Part shown: positions 16,043-24,608 of the stretch, one piece after another | Layout of the letters: every line of letters starts with the position of its first letter | Position numbering within the stretch: the stretch's first letter is position 1 | NCBI RefSeq assembly: GCF_007954505.1 | Contig: NZ_CP042412.1 | Location: forward strand, 868,001 to 932,000 | Direction of reading: 5' to 3' | Source: Microbacterium sp. CBA3102 | GTDB taxonomy: Bacteria > Actinomycetota > Actinomycetes > Actinomycetales > Microbacteriaceae | DNA: 64,000 nucleotides | Position numbers and translations under genes: made by a program | Notes under the pieces: generated by a model | Seen by the model: the letters and a program-made list of their open reading frames with translations, nothing else | Database searches by the model: none | Told to the model about the DNA's origin: nothing

Positions 16043-16603
16043 TCAGCTTTCGGCGTCTTCGCTGATCGCGGCGAGTCCGGCGGCAGCGCACGTCTGATCG
16101 GCGTCCCCGGAAGGCGCACCGCCCACACCGATGCCGGCGATGGAGGCGTCACCGACCTTCACGCTGACGCCTCCGGCCAGGAAGAGGGTTCCGGGGAGGT
16201 CGCGGAGGGCGTCGGCGCGAGCGACGAGGTCACTCGTGTCGGTCCCGAAGGCCGCCGCGGTGTAGGCCTTCTGTTGCGAAGCCTCGATGGTGTGCGCCGC
16301 GGCGTTGTCCCCGCGCACGAACGCCTGCAGCTGCCCGGATCGGTCGACGACCGAGACACTGACGAAGCCGAGCCCGTCGGCCTGGCACTGGGCGAGGGCG
16401 GCCTGCGCGGCGACCATCGCGGTCTCGGCCGTCAGACGTGACGGGGTGACAACGGCATCCTCGGTCACGGTGACGACTGCTGTCTCGGTGTCTGCGGGTT
16501 CTGTCGGGCCCGATTCCGTGGCGGCCGTGCATCCGGCCAGGAGGAGCAGGGCGGAAACCGCCCCGACGGCGGTGAACAGGGAACGGGGGCGGAGCATGGT
16601 CAT
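16043..16603 (-). CDS. HbpS/GlcG-family extracellular lipoprotein
   Basis: A 186-residue lipoprotein: signal peptide with lipobox LAGC (lipidated Cys25), a Thr/Glu-rich linker, then the GlcG/HbpS domain (AAQAALAQCQADGLGFVSVSVVDRSGQL, TIEASQQKAYTAAAF, GGVSVKVGDASIAGIGVGG). HbpS of Streptomyces reticuli binds heme or iron outside the cell and modulates the SenS kinase. A kinase and NarL-type regulator are encoded divergently across 133 bp, exactly the partners expected. The start at 16603 has AAGGA 8 bases upstream; a second Met two codons later is possible. This protein is lipid-anchored, whereas HbpS is exported without an anchor. Confidence 0.85.
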   Translation of the reverse strand: MTMLRPRSLFTAVGAVSALLLLAGCTAATESGPTEPADTETAVVTVTEDAVVTPSRLTAETAMVAAQAALAQCQADGLGFVSVSVVDRSGQLQAFVRGDNAAAHTIEASQQKAYTAAAFGTDTSDLVARADALRDLPGTLFLAGGVSVKVGDASIAGIGVGGAPSGDADQTCAAAGLAAISEDAES

Positions 16604-16686
16604 CGGATGGTCCTTTCGGTGGATGTGCTCTTCCATCCTTCGAGGCCGTGACTGCCGCCACATCGACCGATCAGCCAGCGCAGGAT

Positions 16687-16704
16687 CTATCGAACGGATG
16701 ATGC
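16687..16704 (+). promoter_or_regulatory. Shared motif CTATCGAACGG upstream of the SenS-like gene
   Basis: CTATCGAACGGATGATGC lies 33 bp before the kinase start, in the divergent hbpS-senS region. A near-copy (CTATCGAACGGCTGATTC, 16 of 18 identical) stands at 18566-18583 before the ankyrin gene. It may be a SenR-type operator or a common promoter element. Confidence 0.5.
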
Positions 16705-16736
16705 ACTCAGCCGGGGCCCGGATAATCGTGGGAGAC

Positions 16737-17919
16737 ATGACCCCTGCGCCTTCCTCGGACTCCACGACGCGGCCCGTCGAGATGTCGACCATCGACATCG
16801 CCGTGGACGTGGCCTTCGCGGTGCTCCTGGTCGTGTGCGGGTCACGGTACGTCGTGAACCACGGCCTCGACGAGGGCGGGGGGTTCGTCCTCATCGGCGC
16901 GTCGATCTCCTGGCTCGCCTACCTCGCCGGTCGGGTCCGAGAGCCGAGCGTGGTTCGCCGGCGCGTCGGCGTGGCGGTCGCGATCACCGCCTGGATCGTC
17001 CTGGTGGTCGCGGCTCCCAGCTTCGCCTGGTGCGCCCTCCCTCTGTTCTTCGCTGCCCATCGCGCTTTCTCCGGAGCATGGGCCCTCGCGCTCACGGTCA
17101 TGATCGTCGTCGCCGTCGGAGTGAGCCTCTACCGATGGTCGGGTTGGCTCGACATCGGAATGCTGTTCGGCCCCCTGTGCGCCGGGGGGATCCTCACGCT
17201 CGCGTACGCGGCGCTCGAACGCCTGCACGCGGCCCGTGGTGCGCTCATCACCGAGCTGGAGACGACACAGGCGCGGCTGGCATCGACCGAACGCGAGGCG
17301 GGGAGGGAAGCCGAACGACGTCGCCTCGCTGCCGAACTCCACGACACCGTGGTGCAGGGGACCGCCAGCGCCTTGCTGCTCCTCGAGGCAGAGGAGCAGC
17401 GGAACGGCGGGGCATCACCCGAGTCGAACCGTGCGCAGGACGTCCTCCGCGCCAACCTGGTCGAAACGAGGCGGGTCGTGCACGGCCTCTCGTCCACACG
17501 GCTGGCCGAACACTCCCTGGCATCGGCGTTGGCCGCGTCCGCGGCGGAACTCGGCGCGGAGTTGCACGTGATCGGCACCGATCACGTGATCTCGGAACCA
17601 CAGGCGCACGCACTGCTCCGGATCGCCCAGGAAGCAATGGTGAACGCCGTCCGGCACGCGCACGCCGATCGGGTGATCGTGACCCTGACCTTCGACCAGG
17701 CCAGGATCGGGATCGACGTCGGTGACGACGGCATCGGATTCGACCCCCGAAGCCGCAGGGCGCGCCGACCGCGGCTACGGCCTGCGCGCGATGCGCTGGC
17801 GCGCGACCACAGCGGGAGGCACGTTCGACGTGGAGTCTTCCCCGGGGAACGGCACGATCATCTCGGCCACCGTTCCGTCGAGCCCCCTTCCCCCGCGCAC
17901 CGCGGAGCACGAGCGATGA
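16737..17919 (+). pseudogene. SenS-like sensor histidine kinase, frameshifted
   Basis: A NarL-group kinase with about six N-terminal transmembrane segments (residues about 20-165), a coiled linker, and the HisKA_3 box (RRLAAELHDTVVQG). The frame holds until GDDGIGFDP; the GYGLRAM and final ATPase strand are then read in the next frame. Removing one C from the C5 run at 17744-17748 restores 393 residues ending in an ATGA overlap with the regulator gene, strong evidence that this is the true end. Its five-to-six helix input domain and neighbouring HbpS-like gene match SenS, a heme/redox sensor. As sequenced it would lose the end of the ATP-binding domain, so it is either a sequencing error or a recent lesion. 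Confidence 0.85.
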
Positions 17920-18540
17920 TCCGCGTGATGCTGGTCGACGACCATCCGGTGCTGAGATACGGGATGGCCGGACTGATCGACACCCAGGATGACCTGAGCG
18001 TGGTGGCGCAGACGGGAGACGTCGATGAGGTCATCCGGCTCGCAGCGACGCAGACGCCGGATGTCGTGCTGATGGACCTGGATCTCGGAGCAGAGATCTC
18101 CGGTATCGATCTCACCGCCCGCCTGAGGGGCGGAGTCGCCCGGCACTCGCGTGCTGGTCTTCACCACCTACGACACCGATGCCGACATCGTGCGGGCGAT
18201 CGAAGCAGGCGCCACCGGGTACTTCCTCAAGGACTCACGCCCCGCCGATCTGTTCGCCGCCATCCGCTCCGCCGCCGCCGGGATCTCCGCGCTCTCACCG
18301 ACGATCGCGACCCGCCTGCTCGGACGCACGCAGAAGCCGGACGAGACACTGACCGCGCGCGAGATCGAAGTGCTCGAGCTCCTCGCGCGCGGGTACTCCA
18401 ACAAAGAACTCGGACATGCGCTCTTCGTCAGTGAGGGCACGGTGAAGTCGCACCTCCACCACATCTACACGAAGCTGCGCGTCGACAGTCGTGGCGCGGC
18501 GATCGCGCATGCCGTCCGTGAGGGCATCGTCCGCCTCTGA
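17916..18540 (+). pseudogene. SenR-like NarL/FixJ response regulator, frameshifted
   Basis: The receiver (VMLVDDHPVLRYGMAGL, phosphoacceptor Asp54 in VLMDLDLG) and the LuxR-type HTH (LTAREIEVLELLARGYSNKEL to GTVKSHLHHIYTKL) are both clear but lie in different frames. Removing one G from the G4 run at 18127-18130 joins them into a 207-residue regulator with ESPGTRVLVFTTYDTD across the junction. The start overlaps the kinase stop by 4 bp. As sequenced, the protein would lose its DNA-binding domain. It is the expected partner of the kinase upstream and possibly controls the HbpS-like and ankyrin genes. Confidence 0.85.
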
Positions 18541-18565
18541 CCGCCGACGCGCCGTGAGCGGATCT

Positions 18566-18583
18566 CTATCGAACGGCTGATTC
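18566..18583 (+). promoter_or_regulatory. Second copy of the CTATCGAACGG motif, before the ankyrin gene
   Basis: CTATCGAACGGCTGATTC matches 16 of 18 bases of the motif at 16687-16704. It stands 61 bp before the ankyrin lipoprotein start, suggesting co-regulation with the HbpS/SenS/SenR-like cluster. Confidence 0.5.
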
Positions 18584-18644
18584 GTGCCGGCACGTCGTCG
18601 GCGAGGCTGGAAGGAGACCGCGTTTCACCCTCCGAGGAGATCCC

Positions 18645-19391
18645 ATGCCCGCTCGCCGGCCCCACACCGCTCTGATCATCCTCACGCTCGCCGCGGTGCC
18701 GCTCGTCGGGTGCACGCCGGAACGAGCTCCCGCGGTCTCCGTCACGCCGCACGCACCGACCGCGTCGCCGTCTGCGGATGCCTCGCCGAGTCCGTCGGCT
18801 GACGAGGTGGCCGCCGCGACCACTGCCCTGTTCGACGCGGTCGCTCGCGACGACCATGCCGCCATCGCGGAAGCGATCGACGCCGGCGCCGACCTCGAGA
18901 CCCGCGACTCCTCCGGCCGCACCCCGCTCGTGATCGCGACGAAGAACAACAGCGCGGACACCGCGATCCAGCTGCTCGAGGCGGGCGCCGATCCCGATGC
19001 GAAGGACGACATCGAGGACTCCGCCTTCCTCTACGCGGGCGCGGAGGGCTACGACCGGATCCTCGAGGCGACGATCCGGCACGGCGCGGATGTCACCTCG
19101 ACCAATCGCTTCGGCGGAACGGCACTCATCCCGGCCAGCGAGCACGGGTACGCCGAAACGGTGCGGATCCTCCTCGCCGCGGGGGTCCCGGTCGACCACG
19201 TGAACGACCTCGGATGGACCGCCCTGCTCGAGGCCGTGCTCTTCGGAGACGGCTCAGCGAGCTACGTCGAGGTCGTCGGCCTCCTCGTCGAAGCGGGCGC
19301 CGACACCAGCATCGCCGACTTCCAGGGGCGCACCGCTCGCGACACCGCCCGGGACCGCGGACATGCCGAGATCGTGCGGGCGATGGGATGA
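18645..19391 (+). CDS. Ankyrin-repeat lipoprotein
   Basis: A 248-residue exported protein with lipobox LVGC (lipidated Cys23), a Ser/Pro/Ala-rich linker (about 24-52) and four to five ankyrin repeats such as RTPLVIATKNNSADTAIQLL, GTALIPASEHGYAETVRILL and GWTALLEAVLFG. The repeats would serve protein-protein contact outside the membrane. Ankyrin proteins of this kind are often found next to catalase genes and oxidative stress systems, which agrees with its position behind an HbpS/SenS/SenR-like cluster and the shared upstream motif. A GAGGAG lies 6 bases before the ATG. It converges with the RCC1 gene, 25 bp away. Confidence 0.88.
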   Translation: MPARRPHTALIILTLAAVPLVGCTPERAPAVSVTPHAPTASPSADASPSPSADEVAAATTALFDAVARDDHAAIAEAIDAGADLETRDSSGRTPLVIATKNNSADTAIQLLEAGADPDAKDDIEDSAFLYAGAEGYDRILEATIRHGADVTSTNRFGGTALIPASEHGYAETVRILLAAGVPVDHVNDLGWTALLEAVLFGDGSASYVEVVGLLVEAGADTSIADFQGRTARDTARDRGHAEIVRAMG

Positions 19392-19416
19392 CCCGAGGAT
19401 CACCGATCGCCGCGCG

Positions 19417-20613
19417 TCAGGGCCAGCGGTAGATGGGAACCGTGGCACCGAACGCGTTTCGTGGGGTGGTGTTGCCTGTGCCGAGCTGGCCGTTTCCATT
19501 GCTGCCTGCGGAGGCGAAGGTGCCCTCCTGGCCGAGATACGGGGCATGGCCCGCTCCCGCTCCGACTTCGCGAGTGAGCGAGCCGGGCGCCAGTGGAACG
19601 AGTGTCGGGTCCGCCACAGCAGTGCTGTTGGTGCCGAGACCGAGTTGGCCCCCCGCATTGGCTCCCCACGCGAACAACTGCCCGCCCGACGTCCACGCGT
19701 AGAACGACGAGATTCCCGCAGACGGGACCGAGGCCGCGGCGCCGACGACCCCGGTGACGTCCGCGACGGGTGACAATGCGCTCGTCGTCCCGTGGAACAG
19801 GTCACCGCTCGCGGTCCAGACCAGGGTGTTGTTGCTGCCTACCGTGACGCCGGCCGCCGGCGGGGTGGTGATCCCCGTGACGATCGAGCCGGACGCGGCC
19901 CCGAGGAGGTTCCCCCAGGCGATCACGGTGCTACCACCGTCGACGCGAGCAGCTCCCCCGAACCGCCCGGCGGAGGCGTCCTCCACATTCCGCGTGAGCA
20001 TGGCCTGCGCGGTCACTCGGGCAGGAGGACTCTGACCCGTCGGCGCCCGCCCCAGGCGCCCTCCACCGCTGTCGCCCCACGAGTAGAGGGCTCCGCTCTC
20101 GGTCCAGGCGAGGTAGTAGAAGCCACCGCTGGAGACACCGACGACCGGATCAGCGAGCGACGCGAAGAACGGATGCGAAGTGGGCGTGGGGGTCGTCCCG
20201 GATACGGTGGAGTTCCCCCAGGTGAACACCTCGCCGTCTTGGGTCAGCGCGATCGCCGTGTTGATGCCGGCGGATGCTTCGATCACCACTTCTCCGTTGA
20301 GCGCGACGACACGCTCCGGGATGAGGCGCGAGCCACCCGTGGAGCCGTCTCCCAAGACACCGTTCGCGTTGGTGCCCCACGTGTACAGGGCCCCGTCCGG
20401 AGTCCAGCCGATCGAGTAGCTCTCGCCCGCATCGATCCCCGCGAACTGAATCGGCACAGCATCGGTGCTGCGCACACTCGCCTGGACCGCGCCCACATCC
20501 TGCAAGCTGGCCTGCGAGGGAACGGCTACGAGCATCACCGTGGCAAGCGCGACCAGGAGCCCGCCGCTCGCCAGGAGCGTTCGTCGCGACCGACCGCCTT
20601 CTCGGCTCCCCAT
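19417..20613 (-). CDS. Secreted RCC1-repeat protein
   Basis: A 398-residue protein with a signal peptide (Arg-rich n-region, hydrophobic core, cleavage expected after VPSQA at residue 35) and about seven RCC1 blades, each marked by a WG motif: ALYTWGTNANGVLGDGS, EVFTWGNS, ALYSWGDSGGGRLG, VIAWGNLLG, QLFAWGANAGGQLGLG and the last SAGSNGNGQLGTG. The fold should be a beta-propeller. No lipobox, transmembrane tail or sorting signal is visible, so it is probably released or bound to a partner at the surface. It begins 17 bp after the DUF11 surface gene on the same strand and is presumably co-transcribed with it. Confidence 0.87.
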   Translation of the reverse strand: MGSREGGRSRRTLLASGGLLVALATVMLVAVPSQASLQDVGAVQASVRSTDAVPIQFAGIDAGESYSIGWTPDGALYTWGTNANGVLGDGSTGGSRLIPERVVALNGEVVIEASAGINTAIALTQDGEVFTWGNSTVSGTTPTPTSHPFFASLADPVVGVSSGGFYYLAWTESGALYSWGDSGGGRLGRAPTGQSPPARVTAQAMLTRNVEDASAGRFGGAARVDGGSTVIAWGNLLGAASGSIVTGITTPPAAGVTVGSNNTLVWTASGDLFHGTTSALSPVADVTGVVGAAASVPSAGISSFYAWTSGGQLFAWGANAGGQLGLGTNSTAVADPTLVPLAPGSLTREVGAGAGHAPYLGQEGTFASAGSNGNGQLGTGNTTPRNAFGATVPIYRWP

Positions 20614-20630
20614 CGTGATCTCGTCTCTTC

Positions 20631-23600
20631 TTACAGCACGCTCTTCGCATTCATGAGCAGTTCCTTCCGGCTGACACGATCGGCTGCGCGAAGGGCTGCG
20701 CCCAGCCCCAGGAGCAGCGCAGCGAGTGTGAGTCCTCCGCCCAGCGCCGCACCGGTGACGGCGAGACCGCCGCCCCCTCCACCCGGGGGCGCGGGGGGAG
20801 CCGGAGGTGCTGCGGTGGCGACGGTGACGGTGGACTCGCTCGGCGGAGGCGGCGCGACGCCGTCCGGGGGCGTCCCGTTCGCGGTCGCCACGTTCACGAC
20901 ACCGCCCCGAGCGATATCGTCCGTCGTGACCGTGTAGGGCGCCCCCGCGCACTCCATCATCGTCGCCGGTGGCAGCGACTCCGAGTCGCAGGTGACAGCA
21001 CCGATCATCGGGTCGTCGATCGTGACGGGGTCGAGCGTCACGTTCCCGGTGTTGCGCACCTGGAAGCGGTAGTCGATCGTCTCGCCGAGGTCGGCGAGGC
21101 CGTTTCCGTTCGCATCGTCGAGGGTCGCGCTCTTCACCATCTCGATTCCGGCCGTGGGGAAATCGGTCGGTGTGGTGACCGTGTCGGTGGGCGGCTCGAC
21201 CGGCTCCACCCCGTCAGGCACCGTGCCGTCAGCGGTCGCCGTGTTCACCACCCCACCGGCGAGGAGATCCGCCTCCACCACCGTGTACGGCACATCCGCT
21301 GTGCACGTCATCGACGCACCACCCGCCAACGACGTCGCCGGACACGTCACACTCCCCGCCAGAGGATCCGTGACCGTGATGTCACTCACCGTCACCGTGC
21401 CGGTGTTCATCACCACGAACGAGTAGGCGATCGTCTCGCCGAGCCCGGCGAGACCGCTCGAATCCGCGTCGTCCACCTGGGCGATCTTGGTGATCGCCAG
21501 CCCCGCGCTGTCAGCAGGGGTGGGGGTCGTGACCGTGTCGGTGGGTGGCTCGAACGGTTCCACCCCGTCAGGCACCGTGCCGTCAGCGGTCGCCGTGTTC
21601 ACCACCCCACCGGCGAGGAGATCCGCCTCCACCACCGTGTACGGCGCATCCGCGGTGCACGTCATCGACGCACCACCCGCCAACGACGTCGCCGGACACG
21701 TCACACTCCCCGCCAGAGGATCCGTGACCGTGATGTCACTCACCGTCACCGTGCCCGTGTTCATCACCACGAACGAGTAGGCGATCGTCTCGCCGATGTC
21801 CGCGAGACCGTTCCCGTTCGTGTCGTCGATCGTCGCGTCCTTCACGATGGACAGCCCCGCCGACGCCTCGACGGTCGGGACGATAGCGGTGTCGATCGGG
21901 GGAAGGAACCCGACATTCACCGGCGGTGTGGCCACGCCGGTCGCGGTGTTCGTCACCGCCCCCGCAAGGACGTCATCCTCCGTCACCACGTGCGTGGCAG
22001 GAGCGACACACGTGGTGGATTCGCCGATCGCGAGCGTGGTCGTGTCGCAGATCACCGTGCCGACTGTCGGGTCACTGACCCCGACATCCACCAGCGTCAC
22101 ATTGCCGACGTTGGTGAGGAGGAACTCGTAGCTGATGACATCGCCGATCTCGGCGATCCCGTCACCATCCGCTTCTGCGAGATTCGCGATCTTCTCCAAG
22201 GACAGGCCAGCATCAGGAATCGCCGTCGGTACGATGACGGTGTCTTCCACCGGGTCCGGAGGAGTCACACCCGCCGGCGGCGTCGCCGACACCGACGCCG
22301 TATTCACCACCCCACCCGCGAGGATGTCCGCCTCCGTCACTGTGTAATCCGCATCCGCCGTACACGTCACCGTCTCCCCCGGCGCGATCGACACCGGACA
22401 CGTCACCGACCCCACCAGCGGATCATCCACCACCGGATCCGTCACCGTCACCGTCCCCGTATTCGTCACCGCGAACGAATACGTGACCGTCTCCCCCGGC
22501 TCCGCCAAGCCATTCCCATTCCCCTCATTCAGAACAGCGATCTTCTCCAACCCCAGACCCGCGACAGCCACCGGCGTCGGAACCGTCACCGTGTCCTCCA
22601 CCGGGTCCGGAGGAGTCACACCCGCCGGAGGCGTCGCCGACACCGACGCCGTATTCACCACCCCACCCGCGAGGATGTCCGCCTCCGTCACCGTGTAATC
22701 CGCATCCGCCGTACACGTCACCGTCTCCCCCGGCGCGATCGACACCGGACACGTCACCGACCCCACCAGCGGATCATCCACCACCGGATCCGTCACCGTC
22801 ACCGTCCCCGTATTCGTCACCGCGAACGAATACGTGACCGTCTCCCCCGGCTCCGCCAAGCCATTCCCATTCCCCTCATTCAGAACAGCGATCTTCTCCA
22901 ACCCCAGACCCGCGACAGCCACCGGCGTCGGAACCGTCACCGTGTCCTCCACCGGGTCCGGAGGAGTCACACCCGCCGGAGGCGTCGCCGACACCGACGC
23001 CGTATTCACCACCCCACCCGCGAGGATGTCCGCCTCCGTCACCGTGTAATCCGCATCCGCCGTACACGTCACCGTCTCCCCCGGCGCAATCGACACCGGA
23101 CACGTCACCGACCCCACCAGCGGATCATCCACCACCGGATCCGTCACCGTCACCGTCCCCGTATTCGTCACCGCGAACGAATACGTGACCGTCTCCCCCG
23201 GCTCCGCCAAGCCATTCCCATTCCCCTCATTCAGAACAGCGATCTTCGTCAAGGCGAGCGAGGCATGAGCGATCGTGATGTCGACCGTCGCCGAGGATTC
23301 ATCGGTGACCTGCTCCCCGACGCTGTTCTGGGCGACCACGGTCGCCGTGTTGACGAAGCTGGTCTGCTGCGCATCCGCCGCGGTGACCGTATAGCTGCCG
23401 GTGCACACCATCGACGAGTCCGCCCCGCCGGCCGGGCCCAACACGGTGGACGGACAGCTGACGTCCGCGATCAACGGGTCGTCGACCACGACCCCGGTGA
23501 GCTGCTCGACTCCGGTGTTGGTGACGACGAACTGGTAGGGAATCGTGTCGCCGAGCCCGTATGCCGCCGGCTGAGGATCGGTGCGGTCGACCTGCTTGAC

Positions 23601-24608
23601 GAGGCTGATGTCGCCGAGTGGATTCACCGACATCACCTGCACATTGCGGATGAGGTGCACGTCCGTCTCTGCACCCGTCGATGCGGCGAAGCCGAACTTG
23701 TACGTCGCCGGCGGGCGCTCGTCCATGACGTAGGAGAGGACCGTCTGGTACGCCGTCCGGGTTCCCGTGAAGTCGATCTCGACGGTCACGACAGGGAACT
23801 CATCCGGTGAGACCGTCACCCGGACGTTGCGAACCGCCTCATCGGGCCCCACGGCATTGCGAATCTCTCCCGGCAGCGTGGAGACACCGCCGGGAGGGCC
23901 CAGTCGTGTCGACGCCAGGAAGCAATATCCTTCGTAGCCGTCGCCGGGCCCACGCAGGGTGACGGTGTTGCCGACGCGCGGCGGGGAGAGGTAGCCCGAC
24001 AGGGCCGGACACCCGACGCCACGGCCTTGATCGTCGTTGGTGTTGTACCCCCAGGCGTCGAAGGCGACACCGAGGTATCCCCCCGCTACCCCCTCTTGCG
24101 ATGTACCCCCGAAGACGAACGGCGCGTATCCCAGAGATGCACCGATGCCGCCGGTGCTCGTGAGCGACCGCGAACCGTCCGAGAGGAAGAAGGAGATCCC
24201 GTCCGCACCGCTGCCGCCGTACTGCGCCTGATCGAACTCGATCTCCAGTCCGGCGTTCGCCGGGAGTGCGCGATCGAACACCATCCCGCCGTTCCGGTTC
24301 TGACTCTCATCGTTGAGTTGGAGCCATCCCGGAAGAAGCCCCGGCGTCGGGGAACCGTTCGTGAACGTACACGGGCCCAGGTTGGAGGCCCCGGGTGGCG
24401 GCGCAGCGGTGGCCCCGGTGATGCATGCCCCGTCGAGCCCGATCGCTCGGACATCGGGAACGGTTTCACCTCCGAACGTCTCATCCAACAGCACCGAGCC
24501 CGCAGCATACGCGGGGGACGCGAAGATCAGAGAAGCGGCGACGACGCTGACCGCGGCGAGCAAGGCGGACACGCCTCGCGCACGTGATCGGGCTTTCACA
24601 ACTCGCAT
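20631..24608 (-). CDS. LAxTG surface protein with lectin-like head and eight DUF11-type repeats
   Basis: A 1325-residue wall protein. A signal peptide (cleavage after SPAYA, residue 35) precedes an L-type-lectin-like domain (about 40-310; FDQAQYGGSGADGISFFL and YLGVAFDAWGYN). Then come eight Ig-like DUF11/DUF7507 repeats of about 115-120 residues with motifs such as GETVTYSFAVTNTGTVTVTD and VTCTADADYTVTEAD. The tail has LAVTG, a hydrophobic helix and a basic end, a class-E-type sorting signal. Repeats 2-4 and 6-7 are nearly identical. The lectin head suggests glycan binding at the tip of a repeat stalk. Start ATG 24608 lacks a strong ribosome binding site. The RCC1 gene follows; a LuxR-type regulator is divergent. 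Confidence 0.9.
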   Translation of the reverse strand: MRVVKARSRARGVSALLAAVSVVAASLIFASPAYAAGSVLLDETFGGETVPDVRAIGLDGACITGATAAPPPGASNLGPCTFTNGSPTPGLLPGWLQLNDESQNRNGGMVFDRALPANAGLEIEFDQAQYGGSGADGISFFLSDGSRSLTSTGGIGASLGYAPFVFGGTSQEGVAGGYLGVAFDAWGYNTNDDQGRGVGCPALSGYLSPPRVGNTVTLRGPGDGYEGYCFLASTRLGPPGGVSTLPGEIRNAVGPDEAVRNVRVTVSPDEFPVVTVEIDFTGTRTAYQTVLSYVMDERPPATYKFGFAASTGAETDVHLIRNVQVMSVNPLGDISLVKQVDRTDPQPAAYGLGDTIPYQFVVTNTGVEQLTGVVVDDPLIADVSCPSTVLGPAGGADSSMVCTGSYTVTAADAQQTSFVNTATVVAQNSVGEQVTDESSATVDITIAHASLALTKIAVLNEGNGNGLAEPGETVTYSFAVTNTGTVTVTDPVVDDPLVGSVTCPVSIAPGETVTCTADADYTVTEADILAGGVVNTASVSATPPAGVTPPDPVEDTVTVPTPVAVAGLGLEKIAVLNEGNGNGLAEPGETVTYSFAVTNTGTVTVTDPVVDDPLVGSVTCPVSIAPGETVTCTADADYTVTEADILAGGVVNTASVSATPPAGVTPPDPVEDTVTVPTPVAVAGLGLEKIAVLNEGNGNGLAEPGETVTYSFAVTNTGTVTVTDPVVDDPLVGSVTCPVSIAPGETVTCTADADYTVTEADILAGGVVNTASVSATPPAGVTPPDPVEDTVIVPTAIPDAGLSLEKIANLAEADGDGIAEIGDVISYEFLLTNVGNVTLVDVGVSDPTVGTVICDTTTLAIGESTTCVAPATHVVTEDDVLAGAVTNTATGVATPPVNVGFLPPIDTAIVPTVEASAGLSIVKDATIDDTNGNGLADIGETIAYSFVVMNTGTVTVSDITVTDPLAGSVTCPATSLAGGASMTCTADAPYTVVEADLLAGGVVNTATADGTVPDGVEPFEPPTDTVTTPTPADSAGLAITKIAQVDDADSSGLAGLGETIAYSFVVMNTGTVTVSDITVTDPLAGSVTCPATSLAGGASMTCTADVPYTVVEADLLAGGVVNTATADGTVPDGVEPVEPPTDTVTTPTDFPTAGIEMVKSATLDDANGNGLADLGETIDYRFQVRNTGNVTLDPVTIDDPMIGAVTCDSESLPPATMMECAGAPYTVTTDDIARGGVVNVATANGTPPDGVAPPPPSESTVTVATAAPPAPPAPPGGGGGGLAVTGAALGGGLTLAALLLGLGAALRAADRVSRKELLMNAKSVL
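21180..21785 (-). repeat. Two near-identical tandem repeats, 360-bp period, in the first surface gene
   Basis: The stretch around 21180-21425 recurs at about 21540-21785 with only a few changes, for example CCACCGGCGAGGAGATCCGC at 21246 and again 360 bp later. They encode DUF11-type repeats 6 and 7. Confidence 0.8.
22240..23250 (-). repeat. Three near-identical 351-bp tandem repeats in the first surface gene
   Basis: Units of 351 bp (117 codons) repeat almost base for base; the segment GATCTTCTCCAA starts at 22189, 22540 and 22891, and a variant at 23242. They encode repeats 2-4 of the DUF11-type array. High identity implies recent duplication or gene conversion and makes copy number unstable and hard to assemble. 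Confidence 0.85.

Noticed and set aside
17744..18130. Programmed ribosomal frameshifting in the kinase and regulator
   Set aside because: There is no slippery heptamer with downstream structure, and both changes are simple single-base homopolymer differences, as in two unrelated genes of the window.
22240..23250. Possible CRISPR-like or satellite array
   Set aside because: Units are 351 bp, contiguous and in frame, and encode Ig-like repeats; there are no spacers.
21990..23810. 606-residue Arg/His-rich plus-strand frame opposite the first surface gene
   Set aside because: Its periodic Arg/His content mirrors the 351-bp DNA repeats on the other strand. There is no signal, no domain and no ribosome binding site.
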